Below are positions 1 through 7,134 of a stretch of 41,104 nucleotides of DNA, piece by piece. A program made the position numbers and the translations under genes. The stretch is taken from NCBI GenBank assembly GCA_015061955.1, contig SUVO01000022.1, positions 1 to 41,104 of the forward strand. Direction: 5' to 3'. A model generated the notes under the pieces. It saw only the letters and a program-made list of their open reading frames with translations, was not told the DNA's origin and did not search any database. Source of the DNA: Verrucomicrobiaceae bacterium (GTDB taxonomy: Bacteria > Verrucomicrobiota > Verrucomicrobiia > Opitutales > Intestinicryptomonadaceae). Numbering within the stretch: the first letter of the stretch is position 1; each line of letters begins with the position of its first letter.

Positions 1-6
1 GTTTTA

Positions 7-270
7 ATGTCCAGTGAAAATAAAAATCCGACATTGGTTGATATCGCCAAATTTCAGCCAACAACAACGATTCAGGCTTCCGACTTAAAAATTGAGATTG
101 TTTCCCGTGAAGCGCAGGGAAAATACGACTTCAAAATTCAGACAAAAATAGGAAGTTTTGAACGTATTGAAAGCAAAAATTGTTACGATTTAAAATCCGA
201 TGTAACATACATATCGAGCTACAACATAGCCAGTAAGCATTACTGGCTATACAGTCTTATTATAAGATAA
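7..270 (+). CDS. unrecognised protein, possibly partial
   Basis: An 87-residue open frame at the window edge. The frame is open upstream of the ATG (codons gtt tta precede it), so the true start may lie outside the window. The protein is polar, with no signal peptide, membrane segment or motif I recognise. Its last codons lie over a perfect hairpin (228-248), so the reading frame may be the damaged end of a longer gene running on to an arbitrary stop. Function unknown. Confidence 0.35.
   Translation: MSSENKNPTLVDIAKFQPTTTIQASDLKIEIVSREAQGKYDFKIQTKIGSFERIESKNCYDLKSDVTYISSYNIASKHYWLYSLIIR
228..248. repeat. perfect hairpin, 9-bp arms
   Basis: AGCCAGTAA and TTACTGGCT are separated by only GCA. 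The hairpin lies inside the 3' end of the first open frame and is not followed by a clean T-run, so it is at best a weak terminator. It may mark the junction of a rearrangement. Confidence 0.4.
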
Positions 271-290
271 ACAGGCTAAACGCAGAAGAC

Positions 291-362
291 ATGCCCCTCC
301 TCAAGAGTAGGCAGCCACGGAGACGTATCGGGATTGATATCGGTACTTCCGAGTTCTGCTAA
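291..362 (+). pseudogene. short gene scrap with ATPase-like GIDIGTS motif
   Basis: The stretch from ATG 291 to stop 362 encodes 23 residues, containing RRRIGIDIGTSEF and then a stop. The IGIDIGTS string is the phosphate-1 motif found at the N-terminus of actin-fold proteins such as PilM/FtsA-like ATPases and FGGY kinases. The base composition is visibly richer in G and C than the flanks. It could be a relic of a decayed gene, or chance. Low certainty. Confidence 0.2.
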
Positions 363-398
363 ATCAGTTGTACACAAATGCGAACGATAGTATACATC

Positions 399-872
399 AT
401 GAGATTTATTTATAATACATTTCTTTTAATGACATTCTTCCTTTTGGCTGGATGTACTACTTCTCAATTGTCAATCTATGATTTTGACACAAAAAAACCT
501 ATTGCAAATGCCTTTGTATACATCAATGAACATAAAATGTTTAATCCTTTCAACGTATCAGACATATATCTAACGGATGAACAAGGCAATGTAAATATTT
601 CGGAGTCTCTAAAAGATGGACAAGTATCTGTTTTTGTAGGGAAAGAAGGCTATGACTTAAATCTGTTTACACGAAATTTTGAGCAACAAGACAATATACG
701 GCTATTCGTGAAAAAAACAGCATGTCCAAAAATCAAAAATTTATTTATTAGAGAATCATTAATTGCAAACGCTAGAAAAAAAACTTTGCTTAGAGATTTT
801 TATCTCTATTGCAGTGAAAAAAAGATAGATTTTTGCGAATTTCCAAGTAGAAAGATTATATCAATAGAATAA
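399..872 (+). CDS. putative lipoprotein with carboxypeptidase-regulatory-like (beta-sandwich) domain
   Basis: A 157-residue protein when started at the second in-frame ATG (399), which puts a classical lipoprotein signal at the N-terminus: hydrophobic segment, then LLAGC with Cys19. An upstream in-frame ATG at 378 would add seven residues before the signal and is less likely. Residues about 25-95 (KPIANAFVYI, then LTDEQGNVNI) resemble the carboxypeptidase-D regulatory-like fold, in which a 'K-P-I-x-x-A' strand precedes 'T-D-x-x-G'. The C-terminal 60 residues are basic and unrecognised. Probably a surface or periplasmic accessory protein. No operon partner is evident, and its AT-rich coding matches the neighbouring minus-strand genes more than the rest of the window. 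Confidence 0.6.
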   Translation: MRFIYNTFLLMTFFLLAGCTTSQLSIYDFDTKKPIANAFVYINEHKMFNPFNVSDIYLTDEQGNVNISESLKDGQVSVFVGKEGYDLNLFTRNFEQQDNIRLFVKKTACPKIKNLFIRESLIANARKKTLLRDFYLYCSEKKIDFCEFPSRKIISIE

Positions 873-991
873 CGTCGCTAATTGAAATAATGAAATGCCC
901 GCGTATTATAATGTATCTTCTAATGAAATTAGATCTTTAGGATATGCTATTTGTGCAATAATCAAAAATAATATATATATTAATCTTCTAT

Positions 992-1774
992 TCATTGTTT
1001 TTTACTAAAAAATCTATCGTAAAATATAAATAGAATATATGTAAAATAAGACACAAATAATAATGATAATATTATAGTTAAAATAGTCGGAAGATATGTT
1101 ATTAAAATCGAATTGCATTCTCTAAGATATATATGAAGGGAAGTAATGATTGCTAAAACTATTGTCAACGAGGCAAATAATATATTTGATGTAAGTATCG
1201 TACCTTTTTTGAATTTAAGTAGAAAATTGAAAAAATACGAAACCAATAATACAAACGCATTCGGAATTAAAATTATATATATAAATTCATTAAAAAATAG
1301 TTGATTTATTGTCATAAAACTATCTGGTGTTCCATTTGAACAATGAACAACAATTTCTTTTTTAAACGTATTTAATCCCCAAAAATACAAAAAGACATAT
1401 ACTAATGTTGACAGCGTAAACAAAATTAAACAATAAAACCCAAAGCTTTTTCTCACATCTAATTTATTTATTTCAGATAAATAAAATATATATGAGTATA
1501 GTAGGGACATTACTGTTGCGACAATAAGTGAAGTTATAAATACAGGGAATGCCAAATTTTTATCAATAAATACTCCCGACACTATTGTAAATACAGTACA
1601 AAAATTTATCAATATTGCTGCTACGATATTTGATCTTTTCCAAGTGTTTATGTTATACATAGACCATTTGCACCTAATACCAAATCTATTATTGATTTCT
1701 GAGGAAGGCATTCTCCAAGAATATATTGCAATAAATAGAGATATAATCGTGACTAAGTAAAATTTAACGTCCAT
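992..1774 (-). CDS. SdpI/YhfL-like integral membrane protein
   Basis: A 260-residue protein with about six to seven hydrophobic segments. Near the N-terminus (residues about 20-50), a run with P..E.N..FGIR.KW...N..TW...N matches the signature of the SdpI/YhfL family, where a 'G-x-R' and an 'N-x-x-W-x-x-A-N' element follow the first helix. SdpI itself is an immunity and signalling membrane protein in Bacillus, but most homologues are uncharacterised, so I assign family only. It is preceded by AAGGAG about 14 nt before the ATG and lies 36 nt downstream of another membrane-protein gene on the same strand, suggesting a two-gene operon. Confidence 0.5.
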   Translation of the reverse strand: MDVKFYLVTIISLFIAIYSWRMPSSEINNRFGIRCKWSMYNINTWKRSNIVAAILINFCTVFTIVSGVFIDKNLAFPVFITSLIVATVMSLLYSYIFYLSEINKLDVRKSFGFYCLILFTLSTLVYVFLYFWGLNTFKKEIVVHCSNGTPDSFMTINQLFFNEFIYIILIPNAFVLLVSYFFNFLLKFKKGTILTSNILFASLTIVLAIITSLHIYLRECNSILITYLPTILTIILSLLFVSYFTYILFIFYDRFFSKKQ

Positions 1775-1810
1775 AAAAATTTATCTCGTCTCCTTCTTAT
1801 TGTTAAATTG

Positions 1811-2464
1811 CTATACCTTTATTTTATTTCTATTATAAAGATCAGCTATGGCATCAAGAACATCACTTAAAAATGCTTCGCTATCTTCATCTTTATACTT
1901 GTCAGATATTGTTATCTTTAGAGTATATGGGGAAACGCTTTCTGTTTCTACTTTTATTTCTAAACATCCTTTTTGTGTGATTTCATTAAAGACCTTGTCC
2001 GTTATTTTTTCTTCTAAAAACTGCAATAATTCATACGACTGATTCTCGTACAAAATTTTTCTTCCATTTGTTTTATATTTTCTTAATGGCAGGTTGAATA
2101 TTTCAACTTCAAGTCCGTTTGCCATTCCGTTAGATTTTTCCAATATAGTTCCGACTAACTTGCCTAGTTTCTTTTGTTTTGAAGCTCCTTTTATCATCAA
2201 TGTAAGGAGTACTATAGAGTATATTGCGCCTATGAGTTGTGAATATTTAAAGCCCAGGTCAGGCGTAGTTAGAGTTATTAGTATTGCTAAATTATAATAA
2301 AATATAATTATAATTATAAGAGGCAATGCTACATTTGCCGCCACTGAGCCAAAATTCCACCTAACATATGAATATATTCCAAGAATAATAAATATACCTA
2401 AAAGGATAGAAGGCGATATTAAAAAATAGCTAAGAGAATCAAAAACAGGATCGCTTATTTTCAT
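1811..2464 (-). CDS. unrecognised membrane-anchored protein
   Basis: A 217-residue protein. The first 95 residues contain three hydrophobic segments (about 12-32, 40-65, 75-93). They are followed by a soluble, charged C-terminal domain of about 120 residues with alternating strands and helices. I do not recognise the family. It starts 36 nt upstream of the SdpI-like gene and probably shares its transcript. GGAAAA just before the ATG could serve as a weak ribosome site. The pair sits immediately beyond the 3' end of tRNA-Arg. Confidence 0.5.
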   Translation of the reverse strand: MKISDPVFDSLSYFLISPSILLGIFIILGIYSYVRWNFGSVAANVALPLIIIIIFYYNLAILITLTTPDLGFKYSQLIGAIYSIVLLTLMIKGASKQKKLGKLVGTILEKSNGMANGLEVEIFNLPLRKYKTNGRKILYENQSYELLQFLEEKITDKVFNEITQKGCLEIKVETESVSPYTLKITISDKYKDEDSEAFLSDVLDAIADLYNRNKIKV

Positions 2465-2514
2465 GGTTTTCCGTTATTTAAATGATGGGATTGCACCTAC
2501 TTGAGTTCGACCAC

Positions 2515-2534
2515 AAAAAAACCGACATAGTCGG
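2515..2534 (-). terminator. rho-independent terminator after tRNA-Arg
   Basis: On the minus strand CCGAC-TAT-GTCGG is followed by seven T residues, starting 8 nt past the tRNA 3' end. Confidence 0.85.
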
Positions 2535-2541
2535 CTCTTTT

Positions 2542-2614
2542 CAGGGGCGGCAGGACTCGAACCTGCGACCAATGGTTTAGAAAACCACTGCTCTATCCAC
2601 TGAGCTACGCCCCC
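2542..2614 (-). tRNA. tRNA-Arg (anticodon TCT)
   Basis: A 73-nt cloverleaf on the minus strand. The acceptor GGGGGCG pairs with CGCCCCT (one G-U), the D arm is GCTC/GAGC, and the anticodon stem GTGGT/ACCAT encloses loop TTTCTAA with anticodon TCT. The T arm is GCAGG-TTCGAGT-CCTGC. The discriminator is G and the CCA tail is not encoded. It reads AGA codons, which are common in the AT-rich genes at the left of the window. Confidence 0.96.
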
Positions 2615-2682
2615 AAACCTATTGAAATATCAAACTACAGATACATCAATTATCCTTCCATTTATGTCTATATTCCCAAACT

Positions 2683-2711
2683 TTGCAAGTTTTTTTTACG
2701 AGAATTATAAA
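2683..2711 (+). promoter_or_regulatory. sigma-70-type promoter P1 for the DUF1080 gene
   Basis: TTGCAA (2683-2688), a 17-nt spacer, then TATAAA (2706-2711). It fits an approximately 100-nt leader before the ATG at 2817. Confidence 0.5.
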
Positions 2712-2737
2712 TTTATAACCCGAAAATTACATAATTC

Positions 2738-2767
2738 TTGACCCATTTTATCTTTGTTTGCTAACAT
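2738..2767 (+). promoter_or_regulatory. second possible promoter P2 for the DUF1080 gene
   Basis: TTGACC (2738-2743), an 18-nt spacer, then TAACAT (2762-2767). Transcription from here would begin at about 2773, beyond the upstream ATG at 2772, which supports the later start codon at 2817. Confidence 0.4.
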
Positions 2768-2816
2768 CTAAATGTCTAAATCATCAAATATATTAACTCT
2801 TTACAAAGGTTTTTAC

Positions 2817-3446
2817 ATGAAAAAATTTTTAACAACTATAATTTTATCGACAATTTTTTCTATCTCAGCTTCAGCCGAAATTTCTCTATTTAATGGAAAA
2901 AATTTAGATGGATGGAATTTCTACCTCGATAATCCTTCAATAAATCCAAACTCGATATTCTTCGTAAAAGATGGAACCATAAACATTCTCGGCAAACCTT
3001 TCGGATACATGTACACTACTGAAAAATATTCCGATTTTAAACTCACTTTAGAATGGCGTTATCCAGAAAAGCCCAGCAACAGTGGCGTTTTTGTTTTTGT
3101 TCAAGACCAACACAAACTTTGGCCAAACGCTGTTGAGTGTCAATTGTGTGCAGGTAAGGCTGGCGATTTTGTTTTGCTTGGTGGAAGCGATTTAGCCGAA
3201 TTTAAATGTCAAGGCAAACGTCCGGCATTCCCAGTTGTTGCTCGCTCGGCAAACAACGTTGAAAAACCAATCGGACAATGGAACAAATACGAAATTATTT
3301 GCAAAAACGGCAACATAACTGTTTATTTAAACTCGGTTTTAGTCAACAAAGGTTCAAAACCTATGTTCAAAAATGGCCACATTGCATTACAAAGTGAGGG
3401 CGATTTAATTCAATTTAGAAACATCAAACTTCAAAATCTGAAATAA
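2817..3446 (+). CDS. exported DUF1080 protein (3-keto-disaccharide hydrolase-like)
   Basis: A 209-residue protein. The chosen ATG (2817) is preceded by AAAGG and opens a clear Sec signal peptide ending near ASA-E. The upstream in-frame ATG (2772) would bury that signal. The mature domain begins SLFNGKNLDGW, the hallmark opening of DUF1080, a concanavalin-like beta-sandwich. It continues with a LTLEWRYP...NSGVFVF strand pair and ends with GHIALQSEGDLIQFRNIKL, also typical of the family. Some members cleave or hydrate 3-keto-glycosides made by Gfo/Idh/MocA oxidoreductases, several of which are encoded in this window. A periplasmic role in glycan breakdown is therefore inferred. Convergent with the lacI-type gene, whose stop abuts this one. 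Confidence 0.88.
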   Translation: MKKFLTTIILSTIFSISASAEISLFNGKNLDGWNFYLDNPSINPNSIFFVKDGTINILGKPFGYMYTTEKYSDFKLTLEWRYPEKPSNSGVFVFVQDQHKLWPNAVECQLCAGKAGDFVLLGGSDLAEFKCQGKRPAFPVVARSANNVEKPIGQWNKYEIICKNGNITVYLNSVLVNKGSKPMFKNGHIALQSEGDLIQFRNIKLQNLK

Positions 3447-4475
3447 CTAAGCATCTTCGATTTTTGGGACTATTGTTGTCTCAAATATTTTTGTGGATTG
3501 GATTTTTGTTCGGTTTACAAGCAGAATATCGGTGAGGATATCTATTGTTGTTATCCCCACCATTTTTTGATTTGAAATTTTAGCTATTTGCGAATTTGCA
3601 AAACGTCTATCATAATGAAAACACTTTACCGAGGCTGGAAAATTCACCATTTTATCAAGTACATCGGATATGTCTGTTGAATACGAAAACAATGCGTCGA
3701 TTTTATATTCGTCTAAATATTTTAGAAAATTTTTCTGATTTTTCTTTTCATTATTATCCCAATAATATGCGGGAATTAACTTTTTATTATTGATATCAAA
3801 TTGTGCTTTTAGATACCCACCAACAAACTTGCCATCTTCGTAATCATCGGCGTATTTTTCTATTACAAATCCAATATGCTTATAACCTTTTTGAGCTATC
3901 TTTGTTATATATTTTTGTATTATAACAAATCTATCCATAAACGTTGAATTTATAACTGGTGCATTAGATTTTACACCCATCGACACAAACTTGAACTTTT
4001 TAAGAATATCTATGTATGGTTTAGGAATACTATTTTTATGATAATGCCCAAATATTAAACCACCTCTGATATTCCGTGTCAAAAGAGTGCGTTCAAATTT
4101 TTCGGGCGTTAATTGTTTATTATCTAATGTTATATCGTAGATGGCGTATCCCAACTGTTTAGCACGACGTTTTGCCGATTCAAGATACTCTGATATTGCT
4201 GAATATTTCCAGATTTTATCATCTGCTTTTTTTGCATTTACAAAGGCTATCGTTTCAAAAGATGGCTCTGATTTTTTTGACGTTCGTATTGTCGACATCA
4301 ACGTAGATATTGCAAACGAGCTTTTATAACCCAACGAACGTGCTATTGCTTTTATATTTTTCGATGTTCCTTTACTCACGCCTTTCTCATTTTTCAACGC
4401 TCTCGACACCGTACTTTTCGACACTCCAGCACGTTTGGCTATCTTATTTAATGTTGCTTTTCTTGAAAGTATCAT
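3447..4475 (-). CDS. LacI-family transcriptional regulator
   Basis: A 342-residue protein. The N-terminal LacI helix-turn-helix (residues about 7-53: LNKIAKRAGVSKSTVSRALKN) with a hinge helix is followed by a periplasmic-binding-protein-like sensor domain of about 270 residues that diverges from classical sugar sensors. It is divergent from the GH5 gene across a 186-bp region that holds a CG-centred palindrome (4582-4593). Control of GH5 and of itself is likely; the ligand is unknown. Confidence 0.9.
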   Translation of the reverse strand: MILSRKATLNKIAKRAGVSKSTVSRALKNEKGVSKGTSKNIKAIARSLGYKSSFAISTLMSTIRTSKKSEPSFETIAFVNAKKADDKIWKYSAISEYLESAKRRAKQLGYAIYDITLDNKQLTPEKFERTLLTRNIRGGLIFGHYHKNSIPKPYIDILKKFKFVSMGVKSNAPVINSTFMDRFVIIQKYITKIAQKGYKHIGFVIEKYADDYEDGKFVGGYLKAQFDINNKKLIPAYYWDNNEKKNQKNFLKYLDEYKIDALFSYSTDISDVLDKMVNFPASVKCFHYDRRFANSQIAKISNQKMVGITTIDILTDILLVNRTKIQSTKIFETTIVPKIEDA

Positions 4476-4553
4476 TGCTCATCTATTTTATACAAAAAGT
4501 AAATTATGCAATAAAAAACATTTTCAATGTCTTGCAAAACAACATAACCAGCT

Positions 4554-4568
4554 ACGCAACTGTTGCGT
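4554..4568. promoter_or_regulatory. 15-bp palindrome in the lacI/GH5 divergent region
   Basis: ACGCAAC-T-GTTGCGT is a perfect odd-length palindrome followed on the plus strand by TATTTTTTTA. It could be an operator or a small terminator-like hairpin. Confidence 0.35.
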
Positions 4569-4581
4569 TATTTTTTTATTT

Positions 4582-4595
4582 GTAAACGTTTGACA
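4582..4595. promoter_or_regulatory. probable LacI-type operator overlapping the GH5 -35 box
   Basis: GTAAACGTTTGAC has the CG-centred core AAACGTTT (4584-4591) typical of LacI/GalR operators. It overlaps a perfect -35 hexamer TTGACA (4590-4595) reading toward the GH5 gene; the matching -10 is weak (AAAATA, 17 nt on). Repression of GH5 by the divergent LacI-type protein is the simplest reading. Confidence 0.55.
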
Positions 4596-4661
4596 CTTTG
4601 TATTAAGTATAGAAAATAACCTTTGTATATATAACTAACAAGAAAACGGGAGATTTATTTT

Positions 4662-5861
4662 ATGAAGTTTTTTAAGCTAATTTTAACTTTAATTGCAGTT
4701 GCCATTTCTGGCTCAATTATCGGTTGTGCAAGCAATGGAAATTCTGTTGCAAGACAAGATGTAAAAGCTACTCACAACTTTCAAGGTTTTGAGCGTGGTA
4801 TGGGTATTGGTGGTTGGCTCACAAACTACAAGCGTTTCAACGTTCTTCCAAACGACAAACGCATGCACCTAACTATTGGCGACTACGAGCATTTTAATTC
4901 GTATATAACAGAAGACGATGTAAAGTATATTGCAAGTTTAGGTTTCGATCACATTCGTGTTGGCTTCGACCAAGTTGTTCTTGAAGAAAAAGAAGGTGTT
5001 TATCGTGAAGAAATTTTCAAGCTTTTAGACAACTTTGTATCGTGGTGTCATAAATACGATATCAAGATTGTTTTTAATTTGCACAAGGCTGTTGGCAATT
5101 ATGCCGATATAAAAGAAGAAGTTGGTATTCTTGATAGCGAAGATTTACAACGTAGATTTATCAAATTGTGGTTGGCTTTTGAAAAACGTTATCACAACGA
5201 CAACTCTATTGTTTTCGAGCTTCTCAACGAAGTGCGTAGGGTAGATCCTGAAAAGTGGAATGTTCTTGCCGACAAAGCTGTAAAGGCTATCCGTGCAGAA
5301 AATCCAACTCGTAGAATTATAATTGGCAGTATATCGTGGAATTCGCCAAAATATCTAAAAGATTTACGCGTTTACGATGATAAAAATATAGGTTATACAT
5401 TCCATTTCTATGAACCACACGAATTTACTCATCAGCGTGGCGTTCTTCAGTGGAGTCCCTTATATTACAACAGAAAAATCAGCTATCCCGACGACATTCA
5501 AAAGCTTATCGACTTTAGAAAATGCTTGGGTTATAAGTGGGACGATTACAAGAAATTCAAGCGTTTCGACATCAACTTTATTCGCGAAAATATGAAAGGT
5601 GCTTTTGAGTTTGCAAAGAAACATCCTGATAAATTCTTGTGGAATGGTGAATTTGGAACAATTCGCCACGCAGATAAAACATCGCGCGAAAACTATATGA
5701 ACGATGTCATTAAACTTTGCAAAGAACACAACATACCATATTGCGTATGGAATTATTTGAGTACTCCAAACGATGGCAACAGATTTAGTTTGGTTGATGA
5801 TGAAACTCGAAAAGTTTTAACTCCAAGAATGCAACGCATAATTTTAGGCGATGTAGAATAA
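4662..5861 (+). CDS. exported GH5-family glycoside hydrolase (endoglucanase/mannanase-like lipoprotein)
   Basis: A 399-residue protein with a lipoprotein signal (SIIGC, Cys22), so probably anchored in the outer or inner membrane facing the periplasm or exterior. The mature TIM barrel shows the GH5 landmarks. R-V-G-F on strand 3 (about 98-101) is followed by FNLHKAVG after strand 4. FELLNEVR carries the acid/base Glu190. HFYEPH (His248, Tyr250) precedes LWNGEFG, which carries the nucleophile Glu330. The length is normal for the family. Members cleave beta-glucans or beta-mannans; the substrate cannot be read from sequence. GGGAG about 11 nt upstream of the ATG is a good ribosome site. The gene is monocistronic, with its own terminator at 5877-5901, and is probably repressed by the divergent LacI-type protein. 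Confidence 0.9.
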   Translation: MKFFKLILTLIAVAISGSIIGCASNGNSVARQDVKATHNFQGFERGMGIGGWLTNYKRFNVLPNDKRMHLTIGDYEHFNSYITEDDVKYIASLGFDHIRVGFDQVVLEEKEGVYREEIFKLLDNFVSWCHKYDIKIVFNLHKAVGNYADIKEEVGILDSEDLQRRFIKLWLAFEKRYHNDNSIVFELLNEVRRVDPEKWNVLADKAVKAIRAENPTRRIIIGSISWNSPKYLKDLRVYDDKNIGYTFHFYEPHEFTHQRGVLQWSPLYYNRKISYPDDIQKLIDFRKCLGYKWDDYKKFKRFDINFIRENMKGAFEFAKKHPDKFLWNGEFGTIRHADKTSRENYMNDVIKLCKEHNIPYCVWNYLSTPNDGNRFSLVDDETRKVLTPRMQRIILGDVE

Positions 5862-5876
5862 ACAAATTTACAGAAG

Positions 5877-5901
5877 ACGCATTCTTAGAATGCGTTTTTT
5901 T
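5877..5901 (+). terminator. rho-independent terminator after GH5
   Basis: ACGCATTC-TTA-GAATGCGT with a run of T residues at 5895-5901. Confidence 0.9.
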
Positions 5902-5922
5902 GTCGAAAGAAATAGTCTTTGC

Positions 5923-5951
5923 TTGACAAAAATATGTGTAGATAGAATATA
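5923..5951 (+). promoter_or_regulatory. promoter of the AraC-type gene
   Basis: A perfect -35 TTGACA (5923-5928), 17-nt spacer and AATATA (5946-5951). The start codon at 5966 follows closely, so the mRNA leader is very short, and no Shine-Dalgarno sequence is visible. Confidence 0.5.
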
Positions 5952-5965
5952 AAATAGTTCTGTTT

Positions 5966-6994
5966 ATGCCTAAGAAATTAACATCACAGTTGCGTCCGAC
6001 AGTATTTGTAAGCCAAGATTACAAATATATATGCGATACATGTAATTCGTTAAAAGGTGGTATAAAACGCAAAACTATTGATTGGGTCGGCATAAAACGT
6101 GGTTTGTATCCAGGTACGATGTTCGATAGTGATGAATTGCAAGGTTTACGTTTGCTCGCCTATTGGGACGCAAAAAAATCGCAAGATTGGCGTTTAGATT
6201 TTCACAGAAACGAAGGTTTAGAAATAGGCTTTGTTGAAAGTGGCTCTACTGAATTTTCTACCGATACAAAATCGCAAAAATATGTATCTATAAAACGTGA
6301 ACATGTTGCTGTAACAAAACCATGGCAAGAACATGCAATTGGGTCGCCAGTTTTGAAGGCATGCAAAATGTATTTTGCTATAATAGATTTTGGTGTTCGC
6401 AAACCAAATCAACAGTGGAAGTGGCCATCGTGGATTCTTTTGAGCGAGGAAGACAAAAAAGATTTTGCCAACTACATGCAAAAATCAGATAAAGCTGTTT
6501 TTAAATCTACACCAGAGTTGCGTTCAGCTTTTTCACGCATCGGGAAAATTTTGGCAAGCAAGGGTAGGTTAGATATTTCAAAAATTGCATTGTTGTTGAA
6601 TGTAATTGTTTTTGAGTTGCTTGATGTGTTTAGAAACGATTCTACCGATTATTCTAAATCATCGCCAACCGAAAACGTAGTAAGGTGCTTTTTAGAGCAG
6701 TTGCCCAATTATTGTAATGAGCCTTGGACTGTGGATTTAATGGCAGAAGACTGTGGTTTAAAGCCTACTAGATTTTCGTATTACTGTAGGGCATTGACAA
6801 ACCTTTCGCCTATCGAGTTCTTAAACAACGTTCGTTTGAAGCGCGCAAAAGAAATGATTGAGGATTCTGAATGCGACAAAAATTTGTTGGAAATTGCACT
6901 TGATTGTGGATTTTCTTCTAATCAATATTTTTCCACAATCTTTCATAAAAAATACGGAAAGCCTCCAAGCTATTTTTTTGCAAAACGTCAATAA
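5966..6994 (+). CDS. AraC-family transcriptional regulator
   Basis: A 342-residue protein. The N-terminal half contains an AraC-type cupin effector region (around residues 75-130, LEIGFVESGSTEFST then H-V-x-V-T-K-P-W-x-x-H). The C-terminal 100 residues carry the double helix-turn-helix: first helix pair VDLMAEDCGLKPTRFSYYCR, then LLEIALDCGFSSNQYFSTIFHKKYGKPP, the classic AraC signature. It sits directly upstream of, and in the same direction as, the isomerase-kinase operon (7135-12462), separated from it by a strong terminator. It is the obvious candidate activator of that operon, perhaps through the inverted repeat at 7086-7125. Confidence 0.93.
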   Translation: MPKKLTSQLRPTVFVSQDYKYICDTCNSLKGGIKRKTIDWVGIKRGLYPGTMFDSDELQGLRLLAYWDAKKSQDWRLDFHRNEGLEIGFVESGSTEFSTDTKSQKYVSIKREHVAVTKPWQEHAIGSPVLKACKMYFAIIDFGVRKPNQQWKWPSWILLSEEDKKDFANYMQKSDKAVFKSTPELRSAFSRIGKILASKGRLDISKIALLLNVIVFELLDVFRNDSTDYSKSSPTENVVRCFLEQLPNYCNEPWTVDLMAEDCGLKPTRFSYYCRALTNLSPIEFLNNVRLKRAKEMIEDSECDKNLLEIALDCGFSSNQYFSTIFHKKYGKPPSYFFAKRQ

Positions 6995-7042
6995 GCTCTT
7001 TTTTTTAGGGGAATATATCGATTAGTTTTTGTTCGAGTTATA

Positions 7043-7077
7043 AAATCTTTCACTGTTAAATTGTGAAAGATTTTTTT
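7043..7077 (+). terminator. rho-independent terminator after araC-type gene
   Basis: AAATCTTTCAC and GTGAAAGATTT form an 11-bp stem with a 9-nt loop, followed by a T-run to 7077. Confidence 0.9.
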
Positions 7078-7085
7078 GCGTAAAG

Positions 7086-7125
7086 TTGGTAGAATAGTTT
7101 TAACGCAAACGGAAAATTCTACCAA
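7086..7125. promoter_or_regulatory. 10-bp inverted repeat upstream of the isomerase operon
   Basis: TTGGTAGAAT (7086-7095) and ATTCTACCAA (7116-7125) are perfect inverted copies, 30 bp apart from centre to centre, about 10 nt before the isomerase start codon. It may be a regulator-binding pair for the adjacent AraC-type protein or an mRNA hairpin that sequesters the AAAGG ribosome site overlapping its right arm (7124-7128). Confidence 0.6.
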
Positions 7126-7134
7126 AGGTTATAT

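Noticed and set aside
895..1011. 38-residue open frame from ATG 895
   Set aside because: No ribosome site, no recognisable sequence, and overlaps the end of the SdpI-like gene on the other strand; possibly a scrap but unsupported.
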